DNA of 44,823 nt, taken from CAYMNU01 sp964391885 (GTDB taxonomy: Archaea > Altiarchaeota > Altiarchaeia > JAFGQM01). The number at the start of each line of letters is the position of its first letter. Within the stretch, counting starts at the first letter, position 1. Below are positions 8,383 to 16,408 of this stretch, in pieces. The position numbers and the translations under genes were made by a program. Location of the stretch: assembly GCA_964391885.1 (NCBI GenBank), contig CAYMNU010000074.1, forward strand, positions 1-44,823, written 5' to 3'. The notes beneath the pieces were generated by a model that saw only the letters and a list, made by a program, of their open reading frames with translations, was not told the origin of the DNA and did no database searches.

Positions 8383-9048
8383 TCAGGCGGCAGCCAGTTT
8401 TCTGAGATTGCCGTTCAGGCACTCCTCAAGCTCTTTGCAGCGGTTTCGGATGGTCACTTGTGTGACTCCCGAAAGCTCGGCCATCTCCTTTTGAGAAGCT
8501 TCTATATCTTCCTCAGATGCTAGGCATATCGAGGCGGCAGCGACTCCGGCAGGTCCCTTGCCGCTGATATTCCCTGTCTTTTTGATTTCATTAATTATCA
8601 TCTGAGCCCTCTTCAGTGTTTTTTGCGAGAGGTGCAGGTCCACGGCGAACTTCTCGACATATTCCCCTGGTGTCGTCGACGGGATATGCATCCCCATCTT
8701 TTTCACCAAATATCGGTAGACCTTATTTATCGAGCGATAGTCCGTCTTCAATGTGTCGCATATCTTATGCAGCGTAAGCGGTATCATCCTCTTCCTGCAT
8801 ATGACGTACAACAGCGCCGTTATGACCTTTTCATCTTGCTTGTATTTGGTCAGGCTGCGGGATCGTGCAGTCTCATACATGCTCTGGGCCTCATGCATGA
8901 TGTCGTCGTCCAGGTCTAGAAGCGAAGCCTGCCGGAAGATCTCCTTGTCAACCGAAAGAACGGGCCTTTCTTCAAACCCTCCTACCCCTATCTCGACTCT
9001 GTATCCTAAAGGCATTTTTTCTCCGTTTTTGCCCAAGACCCCATTCAC
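8383..9048 (-). CDS. TFB-type transcription factor with two cyclin repeats but no zinc ribbon
   Basis: The 221-residue product shows two TFIIB-type cyclin repeats, at about 40-125 and 130-215. The second has the family pattern GKGPAGVAAASICLASE followed by a recognition-helix-like segment SGVTQVTIRNRCKELEE. Archaeal TFB normally has an N-terminal CxxC...CxxC zinc ribbon and B-finger (about 300 residues in all). Here the N-terminus has only about 40 residues and no Cys pair. The gene directly follows gar1 with a GTGA overlap (9045-9048). An alternative ATG at 9015 has a GGAG motif 7-8 nt upstream and would shorten the N-terminus by 11 residues. Synteny with gar1 matches full-length TFB genes in other archaea, so this looks like a shortened form rather than a fragment. 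Confidence 0.82.
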   Translation of the reverse strand: MNGVLGKNGEKMPLGYRVEIGVGGFEERPVLSVDKEIFRQASLLDLDDDIMHEAQSMYETARSRSLTKYKQDEKVITALLYVICRKRMIPLTLHKICDTLKTDYRSINKVYRYLVKKMGMHIPSTTPGEYVEKFAVDLHLSQKTLKRAQMIINEIKKTGNISGKGPAGVAAASICLASEEDIEASQKEMAELSGVTQVTIRNRCKELEECLNGNLRKLAAA

Positions 9049-9257
9049 TGCACGTTGATGACCCTTCCCTGGAGCTCATAGGCGCATTTGGTTGAAACCA
9101 CGCCTATCGGCGAGCTCACCGGGCCTATGATGTCGACGAGTTTCCCAACCTCATCACCATCTTCTCCGAAAACAACAGCGTTCATGTCCGGTACTACGGA
9201 CAGCTTCACCAGCAATTTGTCTCCGACGGCCCTCAATCCTGTGCCTATTTTATCCAT
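9045..9257 (-). CDS. gar1: Gar1-like H/ACA RNP component
   Basis: The ATG at 9257 gives 70 residues. A TTG at 9287 in the same frame would give 80 (adding SPIGDNKTW). The fold-defining residues are LRAVGDKLLVKL, then a beta strand with GKLVDIIGPVSSPIGVVS, the Gar1/Naf1 barrel pattern with the conserved IGPV motif. Gar1 binds Cbf5 in H/ACA particles that guide pseudouridylation of rRNA. The gene overlaps the TFB-like gene by 4 nt, an arrangement known from other archaea. A 14-bp palindrome lies between its ATG and its probable promoter. Confidence 0.88.
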   Translation of the reverse strand: MDKIGTGLRAVGDKLLVKLSVVPDMNAVVFGEDGDEVGKLVDIIGPVSSPIGVVSTKCAYELQGRVINVQ

Positions 9258-9270
9258 CCAAGTTTTGTTA

Positions 9271-9284
9271 TCACCAATTGGTGA
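9271..9284. promoter_or_regulatory. Perfect 14-bp palindrome upstream of gar1-TFB
   Basis: TCACCAATTGGTGA reads the same on both strands and sits 14-27 nt before the gar1 ATG. Candidate TATA boxes on the reverse strand lie at 9302-9310 (CTTAAAAG) and 9316-9324 (CTTTTTATA), so the palindrome would overlap the transcription start or the short leader. This position suits a dimeric repressor. If translation began at the TTG at 9287 the palindrome would be coding. Confidence 0.5.
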
Positions 9285-9451
9285 CAAATAACTATGTATA
9301 TCTTTTAAGCGTTACTATAAAAAGCTTTTCGGCTCCTTTTAATACCCCTCCGCAATTCCTCGGTATGTGTGAGTTGGAGATTATTGCTCGGGATTGGATA
9401 TATACTCCAACTAGGCATAAGTATCCCTCTATCGATTATCAAAGAAATAGG

Positions 9452-10483
9452 TCAAATCCCCGATGCCCCCGCCTTCTTTATCATTTCTCGTATAAGGCTG
9501 GTTATAGGCACGCCTACTGGGCATTCTTCATCGCATCTCTTACACTGGCTGCAATGGTACAAGCCTCTGCCGACGCCTGCTTTTATGCCTTCCTGATAAC
9601 TAACCGAAAGGGCGCCTATGCCTGACATCATCGGTGCCCCGAATAAGCCGCCTATGCTGAGATAGACAGGGCAATATAGCGAGCAGGCATAGCAGTTGAT
9701 GCACTTCAATAGGTCTTTGTAAGGACTTCTTGAAAGTGCCAGCCTGCCGTTGTCAAATATTATCAGCCTGCCTTTCATATTGGTCTTGCTTGCTTTTATC
9801 ATGTAACCGGATGAGACCTCCATGAGGTGCTCAACCTTGTCTGCATCAGATTCAGAGAATATCCTGTCCGCACTTACCAGGATAAAGGGGCTCTCGTAGC
9901 TTTTGAACACCTCCATTTCTTCCTCTTCAAGATAGATGTTGCCGTTTTCAGTAAGTACAGTTGCGGACAACAGGGTATGTTTTGGTTTGGCTTTTGGTGA
10001 TTTTTCTCTTAAATTTTCTTCCTGTCCACTTCCTGAGTCTATAGGGTAGGGGATGTAGGGGTGGACAGAAGGCCTCCCTTTTGACTGGCCGGAATAGCGC
10101 TTGGATAATATCTCCACCTTGTTGCTTATGTAAAAGGCCTGCATGACCTCTGCCTCGATTGTTTGCACAGACGGTACAATGCCAAGCTTTTCCCGACCTA
10201 TGACATCCCTGATATACTCTGCAATGTCTATCGGCCTCTTTGCTATGTGGACATCGGTGCCCTTCAGGTTTCTCGCAGTCCTGTAAACTAGATCATCCAG
10301 GTTTTCTATGCTCTTCTCCTTTATCTTAATGACCTCGGCAGCCAGCTCTTTCTTCTCGGCGAGCTTCTTCTCCCTTTTTTCAAGCGCCTTTGAGCTGCCT
10401 GCCCTAAGCGCGTCTAGTTCGCTCCTCAATTCGGCGTCGGTTGCCCTTTTCTTGACGATTACCGCAGCCCCGTTAAGATTCAT
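9452..10483 (-). CDS. LutB-like protein with two [4Fe-4S] binding motifs
   Basis: The ATG at 10483 gives 343 residues. A longer frame to 10645 would run into the divergent kinase gene. A Lys/Glu-rich helical segment (about 15-60) is followed by a LUD/LutB-type region (EYIRDVIGREKLGIVPSVQTIEAE). The C-terminal ferredoxin-like part has CINCYACSLYCP starting near residue 261 and CSQCKRCDEECP near 311, enough for two [4Fe-4S] clusters. LutB proteins take part in lactate oxidation, usually with LutA and LutC, but neither partner is nearby. The stretch QSKGRPSVHPYIPYPIDSG looks inserted and low in structure. The electron-transfer role is well supported by the Cys motifs, while the substrate is unknown. 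Confidence 0.8.
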   Translation of the reverse strand: MNLNGAAVIVKKRATDAELRSELDALRAGSSKALEKREKKLAEKKELAAEVIKIKEKSIENLDDLVYRTARNLKGTDVHIAKRPIDIAEYIRDVIGREKLGIVPSVQTIEAEVMQAFYISNKVEILSKRYSGQSKGRPSVHPYIPYPIDSGSGQEENLREKSPKAKPKHTLLSATVLTENGNIYLEEEEMEVFKSYESPFILVSADRIFSESDADKVEHLMEVSSGYMIKASKTNMKGRLIIFDNGRLALSRSPYKDLLKCINCYACSLYCPVYLSIGGLFGAPMMSGIGALSVSYQEGIKAGVGRGLYHCSQCKRCDEECPVGVPITSLIREMIKKAGASGI

Positions 10484-10517
10484 CGGGGTTTTTGATAGAC
10501 AAGGCTTTAAAATAATC

Positions 10518-11474
10518 ATGGATGTTCTAATGCTGGGCGATGCCAATGTCGACCTGACAGTCGCTTGGAAGGATGTGGAGCAGGCACTACCTTCGCTTTC
10601 AGAGAAGAACCGGGCCTTGGTCAAATCTTGCGCAGCCGAATCCATACGCCTAAAATCGGATTTGGAGTACTACTTGCCATGCTTCGACGAAGAGCTCTCC
10701 ACATTTTTCTCATCCCTCGCCCATCGCAGCGAGCCGGGCGGATGCGGTGCCATAAAGGCAATGACGTTGGCGCGCCTGGGTCACAATATCGCCTTCCACT
10801 CATGGGTCGGGGACGATGAAAGGGGCAGAACTATCTTAGATGCATTATCCACTGCAGGCCTAGACACTTCCCACATCATGGTTACCGGCAGGACCTGCGA
10901 GACCTATAATATATTCAGGCCGGGGTTGCCGCGAGTTGCATTCTCATACTGGGAGAACAAGCTGGACTTATCGGCTTTCTTGAAGGGTGCGTCTAGCCAA
11001 AACCCGGTTTTTCTCACAGGCGCGCATCGCATAAAGGAAGGCCTCGGCTACTCAAGGCTGCCGGGCGCTTATGTATTCACCGGCTCGTTTGCCACTTACT
11101 CAAAGAGCGAGCTGGCCAGAAAATACAAATCCGATTTTTCCAAAGGCATTATAGTCGGCAACGATTCCGAGATAATGCAGCTTTCGGGCTGCAGCGATCC
11201 AATCGAGGGGCTGGCGAAGCTAGGGAACGATATAATTGTGATGCACGGCCCGCTTCAGACTGCTGTCAAGAGGGGCTCTGATATAATAAGCTCAGATACC
11301 GGGGGTAAAATAGAAAAGTCCAGAGTAAAAGAGCTTACCGGCATCGGGGATGTATGGGAGGCGACCTTCCTCGGCTCTGTGGGGTGTCTTGCCGAGGCAC
11401 CCCCCGCAGTGATTGAGTCCTGCATGCGCAAAGCGAGCAAGGCTGCGGTCAGGAGGATGCTCGGTGAGCCTTAA
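10518..11474 (+). CDS. PfkB-family carbohydrate kinase
   Basis: The ATG at 10518 gives 318 residues. The upstream extension to 10308 is antisense to the Fe-S gene and is rejected. The PfkB pattern is visible: an N-terminal Asn-Asp strand start (LMLGDANVDLTV), a di-Gly region with substrate contacts (GGCGAIKAMTLARLG), WVGDDERGRTIL, and a C-terminal anion-hole/catalytic loop as TGIGDVWEATFLG, where most family members have GAGD followed by A-F. The catalytic Asp is kept, but Gly-Ile replaces Gly-Ala and W-E replaces the usual small residues. The substrate (ribose, adenosine, fructose or other) cannot be read from the sequence. It is transcribed divergently from the Fe-S protein gene, with 34 nt between the starts. 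Confidence 0.85.
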   Translation: MDVLMLGDANVDLTVAWKDVEQALPSLSEKNRALVKSCAAESIRLKSDLEYYLPCFDEELSTFFSSLAHRSEPGGCGAIKAMTLARLGHNIAFHSWVGDDERGRTILDALSTAGLDTSHIMVTGRTCETYNIFRPGLPRVAFSYWENKLDLSAFLKGASSQNPVFLTGAHRIKEGLGYSRLPGAYVFTGSFATYSKSELARKYKSDFSKGIIVGNDSEIMQLSGCSDPIEGLAKLGNDIIVMHGPLQTAVKRGSDIISSDTGGKIEKSRVKELTGIGDVWEATFLGSVGCLAEAPPAVIESCMRKASKAAVRRMLGEP

Positions 11475-11480
11475 CGGTAC

Positions 11481-11556
11481 GAGTTAATGAGTTAATGTCA
11501 TGACTTAATGTACTTAATGTACTTAATGTATTATTATATCCAATATTATATCCAAT
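11481..11556. repeat. Cluster of short tandem repeats before aIF5B
   Basis: Three adjacent tandem arrays occur in the intergenic region: GAGTTAAT twice (11481-11496), a 9-bp unit TACTTAATG three times, the first copy starting with G (11502-11528), and a perfect 12-bp unit ATTATATCCAAT twice (11533-11556). They end right before an AT-rich box (ATATTTAATA, about 11557-11566) that could be the aIF5B promoter. The repeats could be operator sites, or simple replication slippage in AT-rich DNA. Confidence 0.75.
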
Positions 11557-11623
11557 ATATTTAATACGAGCTACTTCTAATTAACCCGTCTTCTTTCGCC
11601 AGAACGTTTGGACAGGATACAAA

Positions 11624-13378
11624 ATGATTCGCCAGCCTATTATCTCGGTGCTCGGGCATGTGGACCACGGCAAGACCAGCTTCCTTGACAAGGTCAGGGA
11701 GAGCTCTGTTGCCTCAAGGGAAGCTGGCGGAATAACACAGCACATCGGAGCCACCGAGGTTCCGATAGATACAGTCAAAAATCTCTGCGGCGACATGTTA
11801 CACAATACCGAACTGAAGATTCCGGGACTTCTTTTTGTCGACACTCCAGGCCACGAAGCCTTCACTAACCTGCGCAAGAGAGGCGGCAGCATTGCGGATC
11901 TAGCGGTCCTAGTCGTGGACATACGCGAGGGCTTTATGCCGCAGACAATAGAAGCGCTTGAGATACTCAAGTCTTACAAGACCCCTTTCATAATAGTCGC
12001 CAACAAGGTGGATATGCTGAGGGGCTGGCGGGGTGAGGGCTACTGCTTTATGAAATCATTTAAGAACCAGCCGGAAGAAGTCAGGCGTGAGCTGGATACA
12101 AAGATATACGAGCTTGTTGGCCGGCTCAGTGAGATGAATATACAATCAGAGCGCTTCGACCGTGTCGAGGATAGGACAAAGCAGGTAAGCATAGTCCCCA
12201 TGTCTGCGAAGACGGGCGAGGGTGTCGCAGAGGCCCTGATGCTCCTTGCGGGGCTGTCGCAAAAGTATTTGGAAAAGAGCCTTCAGATTGAGGTTTCAGG
12301 GCCAGGCAAGGCGAGCATATTGGAAGTAAAGGAGACAAAGGGCCTAGGCATGAGCCTCGACCTTGTGCTCTACGATGGGACAATCAAGCGCAACGACACA
12401 GTCATACTCAGCGGCAGGAACGGACCTATTGAAACAAAAGTCAAGGCGCTCCTCAAGCCCAAGCCTTTGGATGAAATGCGAGACCCTAAAGACAAATTTG
12501 ATAACATCAACGAAGTGCATGCCGCCAGCGGGCTGAAACTAGTCGGGCCCGGCATCGACGACGCCCTCCCGGGTGGGCAGGTTTATGTGTCTGATGGCAA
12601 CACTGAAGAGCTGAAAAAGAAGATATCAGAGGAGCTTGAGTCCCTTAAGTTTGACCACGAAAACGACGGACTGATTGTCAGGTCAGACACGCTCGGCAGC
12701 CTTGAGGCGATCCTCGGCATGTTGAAAAAATTGGGTATCCCTGTGAGGAAGGCAGACATAGGTGCAGTCACGAGGACTGATTTAATGGAAGCCGACTCAG
12801 TCAAGAACAACGCCCCTGAATATGGTATGGTGATAGCCTTTAACGCACCGATTCCCGAAGACGTCGAGAGATATGCTAAAGACATCCGAGTGACTATACT
12901 CTCGGATAAAGTCATATACAAGATAATAGAGTCCTATGAGGAGCTCATGAAAGAGGTAAAGCTCCAGCAGGAGATGGCAATGTTCGACACAATACCTTTC
13001 CCGGCGGAAATCAAGTTCCTTGAGGGATGCACATTCAAGCGCTCGAACCCTGCGGTTATCGGTGTGGCTGTTATCAAAGGCCGGATACGCTTGGGCTATC
13101 CGCTTATGAAGGAGGACGGCACTAAGATAGGCGTCATAGAGGGCATACAGGAAAAGAACGAGAAGAAAGAGGAAGCCAAAAAAGGAGATGAGGTGGCAGT
13201 CGCAATCGACGGGCCGCTTGTGGGCAGGCAGATAGACGAAGGCGATATCCTTTATACATATATAACCTTCAATCAGTACGAAGAGATTCTCAAGCACGGG
13301 AAAAAATTCTTGAATGGAGAGGATGAGGAGCTGCTGAAGAAGATAGCCCAGATTGTGAGGGCTGCAAAATCGGGTTAA
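11624..13378 (+). CDS. infB: Translation initiation factor aIF5B
   Basis: This 584-residue GTPase promotes ribosomal subunit joining. The G1 P-loop is GHVDHGKTS at 11-19, switch II is DTPGHEAF and the G4 motif is NKVD. Domain II follows (GPGKASILEVKETKGLGMSLDLVLYDG), then the alpha/beta/alpha domain III (ADIGAVTRTDLMEADSVK) and domain IV (VIGVAVIKGRIRLGYPL). The protein ends with the helix that contacts aIF1A (EEILKHGKKFL...). The length is standard for archaea, with no intein or N-terminal extension. The ATG at 11624 is preceded by a leader of roughly 30 nt if the AT-rich box at 11557-11566 is used. Confidence 0.96.
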   Translation: MIRQPIISVLGHVDHGKTSFLDKVRESSVASREAGGITQHIGATEVPIDTVKNLCGDMLHNTELKIPGLLFVDTPGHEAFTNLRKRGGSIADLAVLVVDIREGFMPQTIEALEILKSYKTPFIIVANKVDMLRGWRGEGYCFMKSFKNQPEEVRRELDTKIYELVGRLSEMNIQSERFDRVEDRTKQVSIVPMSAKTGEGVAEALMLLAGLSQKYLEKSLQIEVSGPGKASILEVKETKGLGMSLDLVLYDGTIKRNDTVILSGRNGPIETKVKALLKPKPLDEMRDPKDKFDNINEVHAASGLKLVGPGIDDALPGGQVYVSDGNTEELKKKISEELESLKFDHENDGLIVRSDTLGSLEAILGMLKKLGIPVRKADIGAVTRTDLMEADSVKNNAPEYGMVIAFNAPIPEDVERYAKDIRVTILSDKVIYKIIESYEELMKEVKLQQEMAMFDTIPFPAEIKFLEGCTFKRSNPAVIGVAVIKGRIRLGYPLMKEDGTKIGVIEGIQEKNEKKEEAKKGDEVAVAIDGPLVGRQIDEGDILYTYITFNQYEEILKHGKKFLNGEDEELLKKIAQIVRAAKSG

Positions 13379-13419
13379 TATACATCTCTCTTACCCTGCG
13401 CATGCGTCATAAATTCAGC

Positions 13420-14610
13420 TCACTTTGAGAGAATCTCTTGCACCTTTCTCTTGTCTGCACCTTGCATCCTCTCGGCCAGGTCGTCCAGCCCGAAGACATC
13501 TTTTGCCCAGCGTGACCAGTCCCCGCGCTTGGCGTGATAGTTGTAGACCTCGTCGGGCATATGCGTGAGGGCGCCCCTAAGTTCGTCTAGGTTTCTTATC
13601 ACCGGCCCGGTATGGGTATAGAAATACTCTTCCCTGCTTCTCGGAGTCACAGAATGGTCGGAAAGGACAGTTCTCCTCCTCCCTCTCTTGAAGCTGGGCA
13701 GCAACTCCGACCGTTTAAGGGTTCTCAGATGTGGGTATCCAGCAAGGTCCCTTTCCCAAAGGTCGCCCAGGGAAGAGCTTTTTTTCGCATCCAGGTTTCT
13801 TTGCAAAGTGCGCTGGTATCTTGATATACCTTTCGCAATTTCTTCATCCTTAAGATGTTTCTTGAAGACTGAGACACCGTCCTCAAGATCCCTGAGCATG
13901 AATTGGGGTGCCGAAGGGTTCATCCGCTCTTCCTTTGCATCAAAAAGATTCCTGCTGTCGCCAAAATCAGAGAAATGGGGCGTAACAGGGGCCCATATGA
14001 AAAGGTTCGATCCTCCCTTTTTCTTGATGTCGTTGTGGGCTATCCCGGCAGTAGAGTGAAGGTGACCTAAGTTATCCATAAATTTCAAATATGCCCGTTT
14101 TACACTTAGCGGCGAGGCGGATTTAAGGAACTCATGTAGCTCCCCACTCTCTTTGTAGGGCATCCATATTATCATCTTTCCGTCGGGCCCGCGCTGTATG
14201 GATCTCGGGAGTATCTTTAGTTTACCCTTGCGTATAGACTTCCCGGCCCTTCGCAAGGCAAGCTCATACATCTCTACATCGTTGGCATGGTGGGAGGACG
14301 GCAGTTCGTTTCCTGCGTATTCATATTTTCTCATCTCGTCTGCATACATGCTGGGGAAGAACTCTTCAAGGACATCCAAAGCCATACCTCTTTCATATTC
14401 CTCCTTTTCCCTTATGAATACTTCATCGGGAACCTGGGTCAGGGCCACCGTTTTTTCACCAAAGCGCGTGAGTCTTCTGAAGGTTCCCGTACTGGATTTG
14501 GTTTTCTCTACTTTGGTGTTCCGCGCACCAAGGAGCTTTCTTTCTGGCATAGGCCTATCCACACGCCCTGCTTTTTTTGCTCCCCGGGATTTTCTTCTCC
14601 GAATCACCAT
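13420..14610 (-). CDS. Atypical protein-kinase-like protein with C-terminal DUF5752-like domain
   Basis: The 396-residue protein has a basic N-terminal tail, then a kinase-like core. The catalytic-loop pattern is AHNDIKKKGGSN (H192-N-D194, N202), and the metal-binding motif is SDFGDS (D215-F-G). I see no glycine-rich loop and no VAIK-type Lys, so the N-lobe is divergent or rebuilt. A conserved segment shared with the gene at 15551 includes SHHAND and LPRSIQRGP...IWMPY. Residues about 327-396 (HTGPVIRNLDELRGAL..., DVFGLDDLAERM) resemble the domain I recall as DUF5752, absent from the two paralogues. The gene is divergent from the 14678 gene, with 67 nt between starts. Kinase activity is plausible but unproven. 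Confidence 0.72.
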   Translation of the reverse strand: MVIRRRKSRGAKKAGRVDRPMPERKLLGARNTKVEKTKSSTGTFRRLTRFGEKTVALTQVPDEVFIREKEEYERGMALDVLEEFFPSMYADEMRKYEYAGNELPSSHHANDVEMYELALRRAGKSIRKGKLKILPRSIQRGPDGKMIIWMPYKESGELHEFLKSASPLSVKRAYLKFMDNLGHLHSTAGIAHNDIKKKGGSNLFIWAPVTPHFSDFGDSRNLFDAKEERMNPSAPQFMLRDLEDGVSVFKKHLKDEEIAKGISRYQRTLQRNLDAKKSSSLGDLWERDLAGYPHLRTLKRSELLPSFKRGRRRTVLSDHSVTPRSREEYFYTHTGPVIRNLDELRGALTHMPDEVYNYHAKRGDWSRWAKDVFGLDDLAERMQGADKRKVQEILSK

Positions 14611-14628
14611 TTTTTATCCTTTTAAAGA

Positions 14629-14660
14629 CAATATGATATAAGTATTAATTAAAATTTAAA
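14629..14660. promoter_or_regulatory. Divergent promoter region between kinase-like genes
   Basis: The 67-nt gap holds an AT-rich box for each direction: TTATAT read on the reverse strand around 14629-14641, about 25 nt before the ATG at 14610, and TAAAATTTAAAATT around 14649-14660, about 24 nt before the ATG at 14678. Both spacings predict leaderless transcripts and possibly coordinated control of the island. Confidence 0.45.
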
Positions 14661-14677
14661 ATTAAAAAACAGCTCAA

Positions 14678-15544
14678 ATGCCTCGCCACAAGAAAAGGCC
14701 CAAATCCAAGGGCCTGGAAAAGCCCGGAAGAGCTGTAGCCCCGAAGGCACTTCTTCCCGAGAGGACCTCCCATATTATTAATAGGTATTCCAGCAGGTTT
14801 AGGGATAGGGAGGTATTTAGCGATGGCAGCGAGGCAGTGAGGGCAGGCAAGAAGCCCACGATCAACCTTAGTTCAATTAAGGTTAACCATGAACTCGCAG
14901 CTGAATACCTGCCTGGATACCGCGAGGCCCTGGAAGAAGAATTCGTCCGTGGCGACGAAGATCCCGTGAGGCACCACAACAAAGATATCCGGATAACCGA
15001 GCTTCTTTCTCGCCGCGCCCTCCGCGACGTTCGCGCCGGGCGGCTCGGTCTTGCCCGCAAGTCTTTTCAGAAAGGTCCAGGCCGGGAACGGATAATATGG
15101 CACGAGGCACACAAGACAAAGCTCCCTGACTATCTAAAGGGGGCCACTTTGGCTGAGAAACGCGTGTGGTTCGACAGTCTCGTGCGCAGCATAGCCATAA
15201 TGCACTCGACAGGCGGGGTGGTGCACGGTGATCTCGGTCGAGATGCCGGGAAGAATATATGGATGGACAAGGACCGAGTACCGCGAATTAGCGACTTTGG
15301 CATGGCGAGGGACATATCTCCGAGAGGTAGGCTGGCAAAGGGCGCGAGCTATCAAATGATGTCCGAGCTGGACGGCGTGATATCCGTATTCAAGGACCTT
15401 CCTAGGGAACAGTTGGCAGAGGGGGTGAAAACCTACCAGAAACTTGTACGCCAGAGGCTCGGTGAGCGCACTCCCAAAGGCGTGATGAATCCCCGAAGGC
15501 TTCCTAGGTTAAAGTATCTCATGAACCTCTCTAAGCTGGTGTAA
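14678..15544 (+). CDS. Atypical protein-kinase-like protein, second paralogue
   Basis: The 288-residue product has a very basic start (PRHKKRPKSKG). Kinase C-lobe motifs are VVHGDLGRDAGKNIW (H183-G-D185, N193) and ISDFGMARD (D206-F-G), close to the HGD...N/DFG layout of Bud32 and RIO kinases. A hinge-like segment shared with its neighbours is QKGPGRERIIWHEA at 131-144. No glycine-rich loop is evident. It is the only one of the three with a textbook DFG followed by M-A-R-D, and so the best candidate for an active enzyme. It ends 6 nt before the next paralogue and is probably cotranscribed with it. Confidence 0.72.
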   Translation: MPRHKKRPKSKGLEKPGRAVAPKALLPERTSHIINRYSSRFRDREVFSDGSEAVRAGKKPTINLSSIKVNHELAAEYLPGYREALEEEFVRGDEDPVRHHNKDIRITELLSRRALRDVRAGRLGLARKSFQKGPGRERIIWHEAHKTKLPDYLKGATLAEKRVWFDSLVRSIAIMHSTGGVVHGDLGRDAGKNIWMDKDRVPRISDFGMARDISPRGRLAKGASYQMMSELDGVISVFKDLPREQLAEGVKTYQKLVRQRLGERTPKGVMNPRRLPRLKYLMNLSKLV

Positions 15545-15550
15545 GTAAAG

Positions 15551-16363
15551 ATGAGAGCCAAGCCGTCGCAAAGAAAGCTTCTAAAGGTACCCTCCCCAAA
15601 ACCGGTGCCCAAATTCCGTGGCACCTTCAGACAGGCTACGCGCTATGGTAAGAGCGTATTGCTCGAGCCTCTTCCCGATACCTATCACCGCGAGATACGC
15701 GAGATGGGTGATTCTATGCCACGTGAGGCCATGGATTATTTTCCCTCGTCATTGAGAGAGATGGTCGAGCATTCTGAGAGGGTGGGCGACGAGCTGCCCT
15801 CTCAGCAGCACGCCAATGATGCCCATATCTTCGAGACTGTCCTAGAGAGGGCAGGGCGGCATGTGGCATCCGGCAGGCTCGCCCTGATGCCCAGGGCCAT
15901 GCAATACGGCCCGGAAAAAAAGGGAGGCAACCCTGAGATAAAGATATGGATGCCTTATGCCCCCGAAGGAAGGGAGCTTACAAGGTATCTTGAGTCTTCA
16001 CCGGGGGCGGACGCGAAAAAAGCTTACGGCGATTTGATGCGCTCTCTTGCCTATCTCCATGGCGGCGCCCGGATAGCCCACAGGGACCTAAGGAAAAAGG
16101 GCAAAGACCATCGTTCGAATATTCTTGTTTGGACCGGGGATAAGCCCCATCTCACCGACTTCAGCGACAGCGCTGACCTCAGGGGCAAGGGCGGCGGATT
16201 TACCAAGGATGCTCCTGAACATATAAGAAGGGACCTGGAGGACGCAAGGCTGATTTTTAAGGGCCGCTTGAGTGAGCAGGAAATCGAGAGGGGACTTCTC
16301 AGCTACAGGCGGCGCATAAGAAGGCTAGCCGGCAGGGAATTCGATAGGCTGGGATTGAAATAA
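15551..16363 (+). CDS. Atypical protein-kinase-like protein, third paralogue
   Basis: This 270-residue protein aligns along its length with the 13420-14610 product. Shared segments are GTFRQATRYGKSV, LPSQQHAND, MPRAMQYGP, IWMPYAPEG, a catalytic-loop pattern IAHRDLRKKG...SN (H177-R-D179, N190), and RRDLEDARLIFK. The metal-binding motif is TDFSDS (D203-F-S), so the Gly of DFG is Ser. It lacks the C-terminal DUF5752-like domain of its relative. It starts 6 nt after the preceding gene. The HRD and Asn are kept, so loss of activity is not certain. Substrate and role are unknown. Confidence 0.72.
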   Translation: MRAKPSQRKLLKVPSPKPVPKFRGTFRQATRYGKSVLLEPLPDTYHREIREMGDSMPREAMDYFPSSLREMVEHSERVGDELPSQQHANDAHIFETVLERAGRHVASGRLALMPRAMQYGPEKKGGNPEIKIWMPYAPEGRELTRYLESSPGADAKKAYGDLMRSLAYLHGGARIAHRDLRKKGKDHRSNILVWTGDKPHLTDFSDSADLRGKGGGFTKDAPEHIRRDLEDARLIFKGRLSEQEIERGLLSYRRRIRRLAGREFDRLGLK

Positions 16364-16374
16364 GCCTTTTAATA
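16361..16374 (+). repeat. TAAGCCTTTTAATA copy 1, stop codon plus AT-rich box
   Basis: The same 14 nt occur at 17300-17313, and in both places the first three bases are the stop codon of the upstream gene. CTTTTAATA could act as a TATA box for the gene that follows (start 16409). Confidence 0.45.
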
Positions 16375-16408
16375 ATTTCTTAATCCAAATAAATTACAAG
16401 ATTCTAAA

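Noticed and set aside
9452..10645. Longer version of the Fe-S protein gene starting at 10645
   Set aside because: The extra 54 residues are antisense to the PfkB kinase N-terminus, which has clear family motifs, and they show no conserved features.
14883..15119. Several 60-140-residue frames opposite the kinase-like genes
   Set aside because: All are shadows of the coding strand with Arg/Ser/Gly-rich composition and no motif or start-site support.
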